Source of the DNA: Actinoallomurus iriomotensis
Lineage (GTDB): Bacteria > Actinomycetota > Actinomycetes > Streptosporangiales > Streptosporangiaceae
Length of the DNA: 64,000 nt
Direction: 5' to 3'
Assembly: GCF_030269445.1 (NCBI RefSeq)
Contig: NZ_BSTJ01000019.1
Coordinates: forward strand, 62,001-126,000
Shown here in pieces: positions 51,343 through 59,655 of this stretch. How positions within the stretch are numbered: position 1 is the stretch's first letter; every line of letters starts with the position of its first letter. The notes beneath the pieces are model-generated. The model did no database searches and was not told where the DNA came from. It was given only the letters and a program-made list of their open reading frames with translations. Both the position numbers and the translations under genes were made by a program.

Positions 51343-51377
51343 CCGGGGGCGGCCCGACCCCATGAGGCCGCCCCCGG
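51343..51377 (-). terminator. Hairpin after the ClpP operon
   Basis: CCGGGGGCGGCC (51343-51354) pairs perfectly with GGCCGCCCCCGG (51366-51377), 18 bases past the stop of the second ClpP gene. Confidence 0.7.
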
Positions 51378-51395
51378 TCGTCTTCCGAGACGAGA

Positions 51396-52022
51396 TCAGC
51401 CGGTCTTGCGGCTGGTGATGATCTCGTCGATGAGGCCGTACTCGCGTGCCTCCTGTGCGGTGAGGAAGCGGTCGCGCTCGATGTCGGCGCGTACCTGCTC
51501 CACCGGGCGGCCGGAGTGGTCGGCCAGGATCTCCTCCAGCTCCTCGCGCTGCCGGAGGATCTCCTTCGCCTGGATCTCCAGGTCGCTGGCCTGGCCGTAC
51601 CCGCCCTCGGTGCTGGGCTGGTGGATGAGGATGCGCGCGTGTGGCAGTGCGGCGCGCTTGCCCGGTGTGCCGGCCGCCAGGAGGACCGCCGCCGCCGAGG
51701 CCGCCTGCCCGACGCAGGTCGTCTCGATGTCCGGTTTGACGTACCGCATCGTGTCGTAGATCGCCGTCATCGCGGTGAGTGAACCGCCGGGGGAGTTGAT
51801 GTACAGGCTGATCGTACGGTCGGTGTCCATCCCCTCCAGCGCGATGAGCTGGGCGATCACGTCGTTGGCGAGGGTGTCGTCGATCGGCGCTCCGACGAAG
51901 ACGATCCGCTCCTCGAACAGCTTGTTGTACGGGTTGCTCTCCTTCATCCCGTACGACGTGCGCTCGACGTAGGACGGCAGGATGTACCGGGCCTCGATGC
52001 CGAACGGCTCGTGGATCCTCAC
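51396..52022 (-). CDS. ClpP-family serine protease, second gene of the pair
   Basis: The 208-residue protein is a ClpP peptidase subunit with [11 protein letters not shown] (oxyanion region), catalytic Ser in [16 protein letters not shown], His in ARILIHQPS and Asp in the [11 protein letters not shown] region. The GTG start at 52022 overlaps the stop of the first ClpP gene by four bases. Paired, coupled clpP genes usually make a mixed tetradecamer. This pair is not next to clpX or tig, so it is probably the accessory pair rather than the housekeeping one (inference). Confidence 0.93.
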   Translation of the reverse strand: MRIHEPFGIEARYILPSYVERTSYGMKESNPYNKLFEERIVFVGAPIDDTLANDVIAQLIALEGMDTDRTISLYINSPGGSLTAMTAIYDTMRYVKPDIETTCVGQAASAAAVLLAAGTPGKRAALPHARILIHQPSTEGGYGQASDLEIQAKEILRQREELEEILADHSGRPVEQVRADIERDRFLTAQEAREYGLIDEIITSRKTG

Positions 52023-52636
52023 GGCGCGACGCCTCCCGCCTCCAGTGCGCTGGTCACGACGTGGTCGATCAGGCCGTACTCGCGAGCCTCCGTGGGGGTG
52101 AAGTAGCGGTCGCGGTCGGCGTCGTGCTCGATCTGCTCGAACGGGCGCCCCGTGTGCTCGGAGATCAGCTCCAGGAAGCGCTTCTTCAGGTGCAGTGACT
52201 GCTCGGCCTGGATGCGGATGTCGGACGCGGTGCCGCGGATGCCGCCCAGGGGCTGGTGCATCATGATCCGCGTGTTCCGCAGCGAGTAGCGCTTGCCCGG
52301 CGTCCCCGCGGTGAGCAGGAACTGTCCCGCCGAGGCCGCCATGCCGAGCCCGACCGTCGACACGTCGTTCGGCAGGTACTTCATCACGTCGTACATGGCG
52401 AACATCGCGTCCATCGATCCGCCCGGCGAGTTGATGAAGAGCTTGATGTCGCGCTGCCCGTCCTGCGCCGCGAGGAGCAGGAGCTGTGAGCAGACCCGGT
52501 TGGCGAGATCGTCGTCGATCTCGGACCCGATGAAGACGATGCGCTGCGCGAGCAGCCGCTGGAACACCTGGTCGGTGACGGCGGCATCCGGCAGCTCGGT
52601 CACTCGTGCGCGCGGCTCGTACGTCGGAAAGTCCAC
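52019..52636 (-). CDS. ClpP-family serine protease, first gene of the pair
   Basis: The 205-residue subunit has [16 protein letters not shown], catalytic Ser in [16 protein letters not shown], His in IMMHQPLGG and Asp in [16 protein letters not shown] 52636 is preferred because the AGGAGG site at 52645-52650 lies eight bases upstream of it; the in-frame GTG at 52643-52645 overlaps that site. A TATTCT -10-like box at 52663-52668 overlaps the first CTGTACAG palindrome, so the operon should be shut off when that site is occupied. The unfoldase partner is not in the operon. Confidence 0.93.
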   Translation of the reverse strand: MDFPTYEPRARVTELPDAAVTDQVFQRLLAQRIVFIGSEIDDDLANRVCSQLLLLAAQDGQRDIKLFINSPGGSMDAMFAMYDVMKYLPNDVSTVGLGMAASAGQFLLTAGTPGKRYSLRNTRIMMHQPLGGIRGTASDIRIQAEQSLHLKKRFLELISEHTGRPFEQIEHDADRDRYFTPTEAREYGLIDHVVTSALEAGGVAP

Positions 52637-52654
52637 GGACTGCACCTCCTAGAG

Positions 52655-52693
52655 TTCTGTACAGAATAGCAAAACTGTACAGAATGCTAGAAT
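52655..52693. promoter_or_regulatory. Shared clpP/phd promoter with two CTGTACAG operators
   Basis: TTCTGTACAGAA at 52655-52666 is a perfect 12-base palindrome. A second copy, CTGTACAG, lies at 52675-52682 and is followed by AA as in the first. Centres are 18 bases apart. TAGAAT at 52688-52693 is the -10 box of the phd-like gene and ends six bases before its ATG, so that message is leaderless. Both divergent promoters are covered. Confidence 0.75.
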
Positions 52694-52699
52694 CATTGC

Positions 52700-52969
52700 A
52701 TGACACGAGAGGTGCCCGTGACCCAGGCCCGCGCCGAGCTGGCGGAACTCGTCAGCCGCGTCGGCTACAGCGGAGAGCGGATCCTGCTGACCCGCCATGG
52801 CAAGGCCCTCGCCGCGCTCGTCCCCGTCGACGACCTGGAGGCGCTCGAACGCCCACCGGCCGAGATCGGGTTCACCTTCACCCCGCAGCCGGAATCCGAG
52901 CCGCGCGAGCGCCCGTCCGGCCCGATGCGCATCGCCGCCGAACACCGCGACCGGAAGCATCCGCGCTGA
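52700..52969 (+). CDS. Orphan Phd/YefM-type antitoxin-like repressor
   Basis: The 89-residue protein has the Phd/YefM N-terminal DNA-binding fold ([17 protein letters not shown], then [25 protein letters not shown]). A 35-residue charged, Pro-rich tail follows in place of a clear toxin-binding helix. No toxin gene (Doc, YoeB or other) lies on either side: upstream is the divergent ClpP pair and downstream a very large AAA+ gene. Its start is leaderless and two CTGTACAG palindromes lie directly upstream. It probably represses itself and the ClpP operon. As antitoxins are often Clp substrates, a feedback loop is possible (inference). Confidence 0.88.
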   Translation: MTREVPVTQARAELAELVSRVGYSGERILLTRHGKALAALVPVDDLEALERPPAEIGFTFTPQPESEPRERPSGPMRIAAEHRDRKHPR

Positions 52970-53040
52970 GCGCGTTACCGTCACCTGGGCCGATTCACAC
53001 GCGGCTGCGGCCTATGCGGTAACGGTCGTAAGGTCTACCC

Positions 53041-56000
53041 GTGAGCGCCCCACGCCTACCCGAACACCTCGGCCTGCTCCTTACCGACGAGCCCGTGCTC
53101 GACGTCTACTCCCACGGTCCGTGGAGAGTGCCCGACGGGCTGTACGACGAGGTGCGCGAGCGTGCGGTGAAGTTCGACCGCGACGACCGGGCCAAGGAGC
53201 TGACCAGCGGGCTCAGCGACTTCTACGGCGCCGGCACCTCGGCGGCGGGCGCGGAGCTGTGGTCGCTGCTCACCTTCCTGCTCGGCGCGTCCGCGATCCG
53301 CGCGGGCTCGCGCGGCGACATCGACTACGAGCTGTTCGCCGGCTTCCTCGCCAAGCCCGAGGCCCCGGTGCGCGACCCGTACGCCTGGTTCAGCCAGGGC
53401 GGCCGGCTGCGGCCGCCCGGCCTGTGGCTCGTGGAGAACGTCGGCGACGACTCCGACCGGCGCGCGACGATGTACACGCTCGCCCGGGAGGCCCTCGACG
53501 TGCTCGCGGGCATCGAGCCGATCGAGCAGCGCCGGCAGGCGTTGATCGCGCTGTACGACCGGCGCGCCGCCGACCCGGAGGCGCGTGCGGCCGACCTGAG
53601 CGTCCCGCAGGGCGAGCTCGAACGCCTCTGGGCGACCGACCTGCCCGAAGACGTTCTGGCCGCGCTGCCCGAGCTCGCCGGCCCCGTGGGGTACCTCGGC
53701 TGGGCCTGTTCGGGCTGGGTCGCCGTGCACGAGCGCCTGCTGTCGGCGGTGCCCGGCCACGACCCGCTCGACGTCGCGCTCGCCCGGCTGCTGCTCCAGG
53801 CCGAGGTCGCGGCGGTGCCGGCGGAGATGGCCTTCGCGATCGGCGTCGAGCGCTACGAGAACGTCCAGGAGCAGTTTCAGCGGCTCCGGGAGGGCTTCCG
53901 CGTCGACCCCTGGCAGGCCGACGTACGGTCCTGGCTGGCGCGCGGGCTCGTCGCCGGTGAGGCGGACGTCTGCCGCGCCTGGCTCGACATGGCCCTGCGC
54001 ATCACCGGCTGCGTCCAGGGGCTGCCCGAGACCGCCGTCAGCCCCAAGTGCCGCGTGCCCGTACGCGGCTTCCAGATGGACCTGCGCCGGCTCTTCCAGG
54101 CGCCGACGGTCGTCAACCCCCTCGCCGCGGCGTTCGCCGGCCCCGCGCCGGCCGAAGAGTCGCGAGCCGCCGCGGTGGCCGACGAGGTCGCGGACGACAT
54201 CGTCGGCCAGCCCGACCTGGTCACCGCCGTCACCGAGGTGCTGCGCGCCGACGCCGGTCGCCCGGTGCGGGTGCTCATCAGCGGCCCGGAGGCCACCGGC
54301 AAGGGCACCGCCGTACGCGCGCTGGAGAGCGCCCTGATGGCGCGCGGCGACGTGCGCGAGACGGTGTGGGTGTCGGATCAGGTCTTCGCCAACCTCCACG
54401 TCAGCGACACGATCCTGTACTTCCTCGCACGCGTGCGCGAGTGCCTTGAGGGCCGTCTCCTGGTCATCGACGGGCTCGACCGCATCCTCGCGTTCGACAA
54501 CTGCGGCATCGCGTTCGCCGAGGAGCTGCGCCGGGCGCTCGAACGCCACCAGAAGCTGCACGTCGTCGTCCTGTGCCGGGTGGGCGGCGACCGCCGGGTC
54601 TTCGACGCCAACCCGGCGCTGCACCAGCACTTCCGCGTCGCGCGCACGCAGGAGTTCGGTGAGGACGCCTACGCCGAGCTGTTCCGCCGTGCCGTCGCCC
54701 GCCGCGACCTGACCGTCGCGCGGGAGGCCGCGGCCACCGCCGGCGTGCTGCTCACGCGCACCCCGCCGCTGCTGAACCTCCGCGGCGCGCGCCTCGTGGA
54801 GTACCTCGCCGAGCAGTGCGTCACGGCGGCGGTGGCACGCGGCGAGACCGAGGTCGCGCCGGCCGACCTGCCGCAGCGGGTCATCGCCGGCGGCGCCGAG
54901 CAGTCCGACCCGATGGCCGAGCTGGATTCCTGCGTCGGCCTGGAGTCGGTCAAGAGCGAGGTCCGCCTGCTCGTCGCCGAGGCGGAGGCGGCACGGATGC
55001 GCCGCGAGGCCGGCATGCCGGTCGCCGCCCGGCCCAAGCACATCGTCTTCAGCGGCGGCGCCGGCACCGGCAAGTCGAAGGTCGCGCGCATCCTCGGCCG
55101 GATCTACGCCGACCTGGGCGTGCTCTCGTCCGGGCACCTCGTCGAGGTGGACCGGTCCGACCTCGTGGGGGAGTACGTCAGCGAGAGCGGGCCGCGGGTC
55201 CGCCGCGCGGTCGAACGGGCGCAGGGCGGCATCCTGGCCATCAACGACGCGCATAACCTGATGCCCGGCGAGTCGCCCCGCAACCGGGAGGCCGTCGACG
55301 TGCTCCTCGCCTGCGTCCAGGCGCAGACGGAGGACCTCGTCGTCGTGCTGTGCGGACCCGAGGGGCCGATCAACGGCCTGCTGAAGAGCGACGCGGAGCT
55401 GTCCGCCTACTTCCCCAAGCGGCTGCGCTTCCCCGGCCTGACCGAGGACGAGCTGATCGAGATCTTCAAGGCCAAGACCGCCGACGCCGGCTTCGCGCTG
55501 CGTGAGGGCGTGCTGGAGAAGGTGCGCGAACTGGTCCACGGCAGCACCCGCGACAGCAACGTCGGCAACGCCCGCGCCATGATCAACCTGCTGGACCGCG
55601 CCATCGCCATGCAGTCGCGGCGCGTCCTCGACGACGGGGTGCTCACCGACGACGAGTCCCTGGACGAGATCTTCGCCGACGACATCCCGGGCACGCTCAT
55701 CGCGAGCGGCCACATCGACCTGCCCGGCGACCCGCTCGCCGAGATCGAGAAGCTCATCGGCCTGGACACCGTCAAGCACGAGGTGCACCTGCTCGTCGCC
55801 GAGGCACGCGCCGAGCAGCTGCGCCGCGACGCGGGCATCCCGATCGCCCCGCCCACCCGCCACATGGTCTTCACCGGCAACCCCGGCACGGCCAAGACGA
55901 CCATGGCCCGCCTCCTCGCGGCGGTCTACGCCAAGCTGGGCCTGCTGTCGTCCGGTCACCTGGTCGAGGTCTCCCGCGCCGACCTGGTGGGGGAGTACAT

Positions 56001-56565
56001 CGGGCAGACCGCGCCCAAGGTGCGCGCCGCGGTCGAGCGCGCGCTCGGCGGTGTGCTGTTCATCGACGAGGCGTACGCCCTGACCCCCGCCGACTCCGGC
56101 CGCGACTACGGGCACGAGGCCATCGCCGAGTTGCTCAAGCTCATGGAGGAGCACCGCGCGGACATCGTCGTCATCGTGGCCGGCTACGAGGGCCCGATGC
56201 TGCGGTTCCTGGACTTCAACCCCGGTCTCGCCTCGCGGTTCCCGCTGGTGCTGCGCTTCCCCGACTACACCGACGACGAGCTGGTGGCGATCTTCGAGGT
56301 GATGGCCGCAGACGCGGGCTTCAGCCTGGGCGACGGCGTGCTCGACGCCGTACGCCGCCACCTGCGCACCGCCGCCCGCGGCGAGTCGTTCGGCAACGCC
56401 CGGCTCATGCGCAACCACCTGGACCGCGCCATCGCCCTGCAGGCACGCCGCATCACCCGCGAGGAGGACCCGGCGCGCTCCGACATCGGCACCCTGCGGG
56501 TCGAGGACCTGCCGGAGACCGAGGGCCCCGCGAGCACCGGCGAGAACCTCGGCCAGTACCTCTAG
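53041..56565 (+). CDS. Triple-AAA+ ATPase of the CbbX/EccA type
   Basis: The 1174-residue protein has an N-terminal region of about 370 residues with no recognised domain, then three AAA+ modules. Module 1 has [11 protein letters not shown] near residue 414 and a weak Walker B (LLVIDGLDR). Module 2 has GGAGTGKSK near 671 but its Walker B reads ILAINDAHN, so the catalytic Asp-Glu pair is changed. Module 3 has GNPGTAKTT near 946 with an intact [10 protein letters not shown]. Only the last should hydrolyse ATP well. Modules 2 and 3 resemble CbbX/SpoVK and the type VII EccA ATPase. GTG 53041 lies six bases after a TAAGGT -10 box, so it is probably leaderless. Confidence 0.87.
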   Translation: MSAPRLPEHLGLLLTDEPVLDVYSHGPWRVPDGLYDEVRERAVKFDRDDRAKELTSGLSDFYGAGTSAAGAELWSLLTFLLGASAIRAGSRGDIDYELFAGFLAKPEAPVRDPYAWFSQGGRLRPPGLWLVENVGDDSDRRATMYTLAREALDVLAGIEPIEQRRQALIALYDRRAADPEARAADLSVPQGELERLWATDLPEDVLAALPELAGPVGYLGWACSGWVAVHERLLSAVPGHDPLDVALARLLLQAEVAAVPAEMAFAIGVERYENVQEQFQRLREGFRVDPWQADVRSWLARGLVAGEADVCRAWLDMALRITGCVQGLPETAVSPKCRVPVRGFQMDLRRLFQAPTVVNPLAAAFAGPAPAEESRAAAVADEVADDIVGQPDLVTAVTEVLRADAGRPVRVLISGPEATGKGTAVRALESALMARGDVRETVWVSDQVFANLHVSDTILYFLARVRECLEGRLLVIDGLDRILAFDNCGIAFAEELRRALERHQKLHVVVLCRVGGDRRVFDANPALHQHFRVARTQEFGEDAYAELFRRAVARRDLTVAREAAATAGVLLTRTPPLLNLRGARLVEYLAEQCVTAAVARGETEVAPADLPQRVIAGGAEQSDPMAELDSCVGLESVKSEVRLLVAEAEAARMRREAGMPVAARPKHIVFSGGAGTGKSKVARILGRIYADLGVLSSGHLVEVDRSDLVGEYVSESGPRVRRAVERAQGGILAINDAHNLMPGESPRNREAVDVLLACVQAQTEDLVVVLCGPEGPINGLLKSDAELSAYFPKRLRFPGLTEDELIEIFKAKTADAGFALREGVLEKVRELVHGSTRDSNVGNARAMINLLDRAIAMQSRRVLDDGVLTDDESLDEIFADDIPGTLIASGHIDLPGDPLAEIEKLIGLDTVKHEVHLLVAEARAEQLRRDAGIPIAPPTRHMVFTGNPGTAKTTMARLLAAVYAKLGLLSSGHLVEVSRADLVGEYIGQTAPKVRAAVERALGGVLFIDEAYALTPADSGRDYGHEAIAELLKLMEEHRADIVVIVAGYEGPMLRFLDFNPGLASRFPLVLRFPDYTDDELVAIFEVMAADAGFSLGDGVLDAVRRHLRTAARGESFGNARLMRNHLDRAIALQARRITREEDPARSDIGTLRVEDLPETEGPASTGENLGQYL

Positions 56566-56822
56566 CCGCGAAGGTACTCGATGTAGAGCGGCCGCAGTTC
56601 GTCGGCGACCTCGCCGCCGCCCGAGTGCACCAGCTCGTTGAGGATCGACGACAGGTGCGACACGTCGGCCTCGGCCTGGTCGGGGTGCCCGGCCGCCGCC
56701 TGGGCCGCCGGGATCGCCTTGGTCAGCCGCCACAGGAAGCCCACGTCGAGGTGGTGGACGGCACGGTCGATCGCGCGGTCGTGCAGCTCCTTGGACGTCA
56801 GTTTCTCCAGCTCTTCCGCCAT
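56562..56822 (-). CDS. Small conserved hypothetical protein
   Basis: The 86-residue acidic, helix-rich protein begins [20 protein letters not shown] and contains the segment [20 protein letters not shown]. Codon bias is good and a GGAGG site precedes the ATG at 56822. It is convergent with the AAA+ gene and overlaps its last four bases. I do not recognise the family; nothing suggests a signal peptide or membrane helix. Its tight packing against the AAA+ gene hints at a long association. Confidence 0.75.
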   Translation of the reverse strand: MAEELEKLTSKELHDRAIDRAVHHLDVGFLWRLTKAIPAAQAAAGHPDQAEADVSHLSSILNELVHSGGGEVADELRPLYIEYLRG

Positions 56823-56871
56823 GCCCTCCAGCCAACCAGACGTACGGGCTTCCCGCGCCGCGCGGGGACGG

Positions 56872-57080
56872 TTAGTGCCGTGTCAGTCAACGTTTGCCTC
56901 GTTGGGAGGTGGGGGTTGGCTGATCCTCGCTTGGGGCGAGCGACTCCCCACGTGTTGTGGGGCGGGCCACGGCCGGCCAAGGGACCCGGTGTGCGGTGCC
57001 GTGATGGGGGGACCGTCTAGGGTCACGCCGGGACCGTCCGGCACCGGGCAGGTGCCGTCCGGCTCGACGGTGCGTGATCA
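56872..57080 (-). ncRNA. Predicted reRNA (omega RNA) region at the 3' end of tnpB
   Basis: The 3' end of tnpB encodes a low-complexity Arg/Pro/Thr tail after the conserved core, as expected where coding sequence overlaps a structured guide-RNA scaffold. CCCCAC-GTGTT-GTGGGG (56946-56962) and CTCGC-TTGGG-GCGAG nearby form hairpins close to the element end. By analogy with studied TnpB elements the guide would be the flanking minus-strand DNA beyond 56872. This is a position-based prediction without covariance support. Confidence 0.35.
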
Positions 57081-58264
57081 CCACCGGGAACATGTTGGTG
57101 GTGATGGTGCCGCCCGGGCCACGCCGGGCGATGTTGGCGCCGCCGACCAGGTCGCGGTGCCCCTTGAACCCGCACCGGGTGCAGGCGAAATTCCGATCCT
57201 TTGGCTTGGAAGCCCGCTGGCGACAGGCAGGGCAGGTCGAGGACGTGCCCCGCTCATCCACCAGCATCAGGCTGATCCCGGCCTGCTCGGCCTTGTCCTT
57301 CAGACACCGGATTAGATACCCGATCCGCCAATCGCGGACCCGTCGGTTGTGCCGCCGTCCCGCTTTGAGGGCCAGAACACCGCGCGGGTCTCCGACCACC
57401 AGGGTGCCGATCCGGCGTGCGACGGCCCAGTCGATGACGGTTTTGGCGGCCTCGTGCTGGGCCTGGCGGACCCGTCGCCGGTGACGGGCTTCGACCTTGC
57501 GTTGCCGGGCCCGGAGTTTCCTCCATCGCCGTGATCCGGCCTGGCCCGGTTTCGGTGTCCGCCGCGCCATCGCGCGTCGCCGGTGTTTGGCGTCGCGCAG
57601 GTGCAGGTGGGCTTCGGCGCGGATCGCCCGCCCCGACACCACCAGGCCCTCCCCGTCCGGGCCTGCCACCGCGAACGGGTGGATCACCCCCGGGTCGACT
57701 CCCGCCACACGGCCCGGGTCCGGCTCCTGGCCCGGCGAATAAGTGGTGATGGGGACTTCGGCGGTGACATCGACGAACAACCGGCCGCCCTCGGCCACCA
57801 AGGTCACCGACCGCACCTGCCCGGCCGGGTAGGGAACCGGCCGGCCCAACCGCACCCACAACGGTGCACACCCGCGACCGGCCGGCAGCCGCAATCGCAT
57901 CCCATCGAGGGTGAATGTGCCGTGGTAGTAACGCACCGGCATCAACCGGCGTTTGCGCCGCGGGTACCGCGCTGTTTCCTCGCCGTCTTTGCGGCGCTTA
58001 GCGGTGGCGAACCAGGCGTCGCTGTAGCGCCGCAGCACCGACCGCGCCCCGGTGGTATCCAGTTCTCCGAACGTGCCCGGCCCGGCCGCCGACAGTTCCC
58101 GGCACAACTCCTGATAGCTCACGATCGCCGGCAGGGCCGCGTTGGCGGCGCCAGCGGTTCATGTCCAGTACACACGCCCACACGTCCCCGGCCGAGGCGA
58201 GCAAGGCGAAACACCGGCGTCGCTGCCCGGCCGACACGCGCAGGCCGATGCGGGCGGTCCGCAT
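56887..58264 (-). pseudogene. tnpB: TnpB RNA-guided nuclease-like gene, frameshifted near its start
   Basis: The main frame, 411 codons from 58122 to 56887, has the TnpB RuvC-like core: Asp in VAGVDPGVIHPFAVAG, Glu in LVDERGTSSTCPACRQR, Asp in GFKGHRDLVGGANIA, with the four zinc-finger cysteines in CPAC and CTRC. The first part of the protein, MRTARIGLRVSAGQRRRCF to about NRWRRQRG, is in another frame starting at ATG 58264. The frames join with one extra base near 58130-58140. The nuclease could only be made whole by frameshifting, or it would start at GTG 58122 without the N-terminal domain. The active-site residues are intact, so loss is recent. Confidence 0.8.
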
Positions 58265-58395
58265 GACCACCCGCCCATTATTCTCACGTTGAGGCACCAG
58301 ATGATTACAACAAGTGGCTACGACAAAAACTCGACCCTCCACCCGACCGCACCCGACGAGCACACGTGGCCTGACACGGCATTAGTGTCGGGAGG

Positions 58396-58659
58396 GTGAG
58401 CAGAGTGCACGACGTGGGCGGCCAGAGCGGGTTCGGGCCGGTCCCGGTGGGAGACGAGGACGTCGAGCCGTTCCACGCCGACTGGGAGGCCCGGGTCTTC
58501 GCGCTGAGCCGCGCGCTGCGCCACAACGGGGTGTTCAACGGCGACGAGATGCGTGACGCGATCGAGCGGATCCCGCCGCACGAGTACCTGGCCGCCTCCT
58601 ACTACGAGCGCTGGCTGCTCGCGATCGAGACGATCCTCGAAGAGAAGGGCCTGGCATGA
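58396..58659 (+). CDS. Nitrile hydratase beta subunit, N-terminal half (separate subunit)
   Basis: The 87-residue protein matches the N-terminal domain of nitrile hydratase beta, starting with VHDVGGQSGFGPV and containing FHADWEARVFALSRAL and ASYYERWLLAIETILEEKG. The normal beta subunit continues in one chain, but here a TGA ends it and the second half starts afresh. This split is the layout of thiocyanate hydrolase and of the toyocamycin nitrile hydratase. GTG 58396 agrees with the family start and lies seven bases after a TAGTGT -10-like box; GTG 58405 is the alternative. The adjoining TnpB element ends at 58385. Confidence 0.85.
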   Translation: MSRVHDVGGQSGFGPVPVGDEDVEPFHADWEARVFALSRALRHNGVFNGDEMRDAIERIPPHEYLAASYYERWLLAIETILEEKGLA

Positions 58660-58931
58660 GCGCGTACGCGCCGGGCACGCGCGTGCGGGCGCGGCCGGGG
58701 GACCCCGCGCACCACACGCGGGTGCCGGTCTACGTCCGCGGCCACGTGGGGGAGATCGTCGAGTGCGAGGGCGAGTGGCCGCTGCCCGACGACCGGGCAC
58801 GCGGCGTCACCCCGCCGCGCGTCGAGGCGGTGTACGCGGTGCGGTTCCCGGCCCGCGACCTGTGGGGCGCCGGCGCGCACTCGGTGACGGTGGACCTGTG
58901 GGAGTCCTACCTGGAGGAGGTGACCCCATGA
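58656..58931 (+). CDS. Nitrile hydratase beta subunit, C-terminal half (separate subunit)
   Basis: The 91-residue protein is the SH3-like barrel that forms the C-terminal half of nitrile hydratase beta: YAPGTRVRARPGDPAHHTRV, VRGHVGEIVECEGEW, and YAVRFPARDLWG at positions about 62-73, ending in VDLWESYLEE. ATG 58656 overlaps the stop of the first half (ATGA), so the split is clean and translationally coupled rather than a chance frameshift. In three-subunit relatives this piece is the second small subunit that contacts the metal-bearing chain. Confidence 0.87.
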   Translation: MSAYAPGTRVRARPGDPAHHTRVPVYVRGHVGEIVECEGEWPLPDDRARGVTPPRVEAVYAVRFPARDLWGAGAHSVTVDLWESYLEEVTP

Positions 58932-59563
58932 GCGGGCGCGGCGAGCGATCCGGCGAACACGATGGCCTGGTCACACCTCCGACGAAGGAGGGCTTCGACG
59001 ACCATGAGGACCTGCCCGTCGCGGCGCGCGTGCGCCGGCTGGAGGAGCGGGTGGTCGCCGCGGGTCTGACCACCGACGACGAGCTGGACGCGATCCTGGA
59101 CGGACTGCTCCGGAACGCCTCGCCGGTCAACGGGGCCCGGATGGTCGCCCGGGCGTGGACCGACCCCGGCTACCGCGAGACCCTGCTGTCCGACGCGAAC
59201 GCCGCGGCCGCCGAGCTCGGCTTCGGCACCTCCGGCTACCGCCTGCGCGCCGTCGAGAACACCCCGGCGGTGCACAACGTGGTCGTGTGCACGCTGTGCT
59301 CCTGCTATCCGGTGTCGCTCCTCGGCCCCTCGCCGGGCTGGTACCGCAGCTTCGCCTACCGTTCCCGCGTCGTACGCGAGCCGCGCGCCGTCCTGGAGGA
59401 GTTCGGGCTGACGCTGCCGGACGACGTCGAGATCGCCGTGTGGGACGCCAGCGCCGAGACGCGCTATCTCGTGGTGCCCCGGCGTCCCGAGGGCGACCTG
59501 CCGGAGGAGGAGCTGGCGGCTCGCGTCACCCGCCGGGGCCTCATCGGTACCGCGGCGGTCTGA
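58928..59563 (+). CDS. Nitrile hydratase alpha / thiocyanate hydrolase gamma-type metal subunit
   Basis: The 211-residue protein carries the metal claw VCTLCSC (Cys 121, 124 and 126), in which two cysteines are normally oxidised to sulfinic and sulfenic acids. The threonine form of the motif points to cobalt rather than iron. Downstream are YRSRVVREPRAVLEEFGLTL and VWDASAETRYLVVPRRP, both standard. ATG 58928 overlaps the previous stop by four bases. Together with the two half-beta genes it forms a complete three-subunit enzyme for hydrating a nitrile or thiocyanate. No metallochaperone or activator gene follows. Confidence 0.9.
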   Translation: MSGRGERSGEHDGLVTPPTKEGFDDHEDLPVAARVRRLEERVVAAGLTTDDELDAILDGLLRNASPVNGARMVARAWTDPGYRETLLSDANAAAAELGFGTSGYRLRAVENTPAVHNVVVCTLCSCYPVSLLGPSPGWYRSFAYRSRVVREPRAVLEEFGLTLPDDVEIAVWDASAETRYLVVPRRPEGDLPEEELAARVTRRGLIGTAAV

Positions 59564-59655
59564 GCCCTCGCCGTACGGGGGAATGACGCCTCCCGGCCGG
59601 GAATCACTCGCCAAGCTGACGCGTCGGCTTGACCTGACCCTCTACGGTGTCTGCC

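Larger units (their letters stand above)
50968..51395. other. Gene-free gap between two terminators
   Basis: This 428-base stretch lies between convergent operons. It begins with a GC hairpin at 50976-51006 and ends with the hairpin at 51343-51377. In between no frame has a start, a ribosome site and good codon bias together. I see nothing else in it. Confidence 0.5.
56872..58385 (-). mobile_element. TnpB-bearing IS-like element with 15-base inverted ends
   Basis: The segment is flanked by TTAGTGCCGTGTCAG at 56872-56886 and its near inverse CTGACACGGCATTAG at 58371-58385 (13 of 15 matching). The only gene inside is a TnpB relative; there is no TnpA. It therefore looks like a non-autonomous IS605/IS1341-type element. 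Its right-hand end in window coordinates stops about 10 bases before the first gene of the nitrile-hydratase-type operon. Classical IS200/605 elements lack inverted ends, so the repeats may reflect end hairpins rather than true transposase sites. Confidence 0.7.

Noticed and set aside
50968-51365. Extension of an open frame beyond the sugar-binding-protein gene
   Set aside because: It is in a shadow frame of that gene and continues only because the DNA is GC-rich; it has no start of its own and contains a hairpin.
53041-56565. The triple-AAA+ protein as the dedicated unfoldase of the adjacent ClpP pair
   Set aside because: I see no IGF/LGF-type loop in any module and the modules resemble CbbX/EccA rather than Clp ATPases. 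It was kept only as a positional observation.
53056-56835. A 1259-codon open frame antisense to the triple-AAA+ gene
   Set aside because: It is the mirror frame of a very GC-rich gene. The product is Ala/Arg/Gly/Val-rich without any domain, while the plus strand has clear AAA+ motifs.
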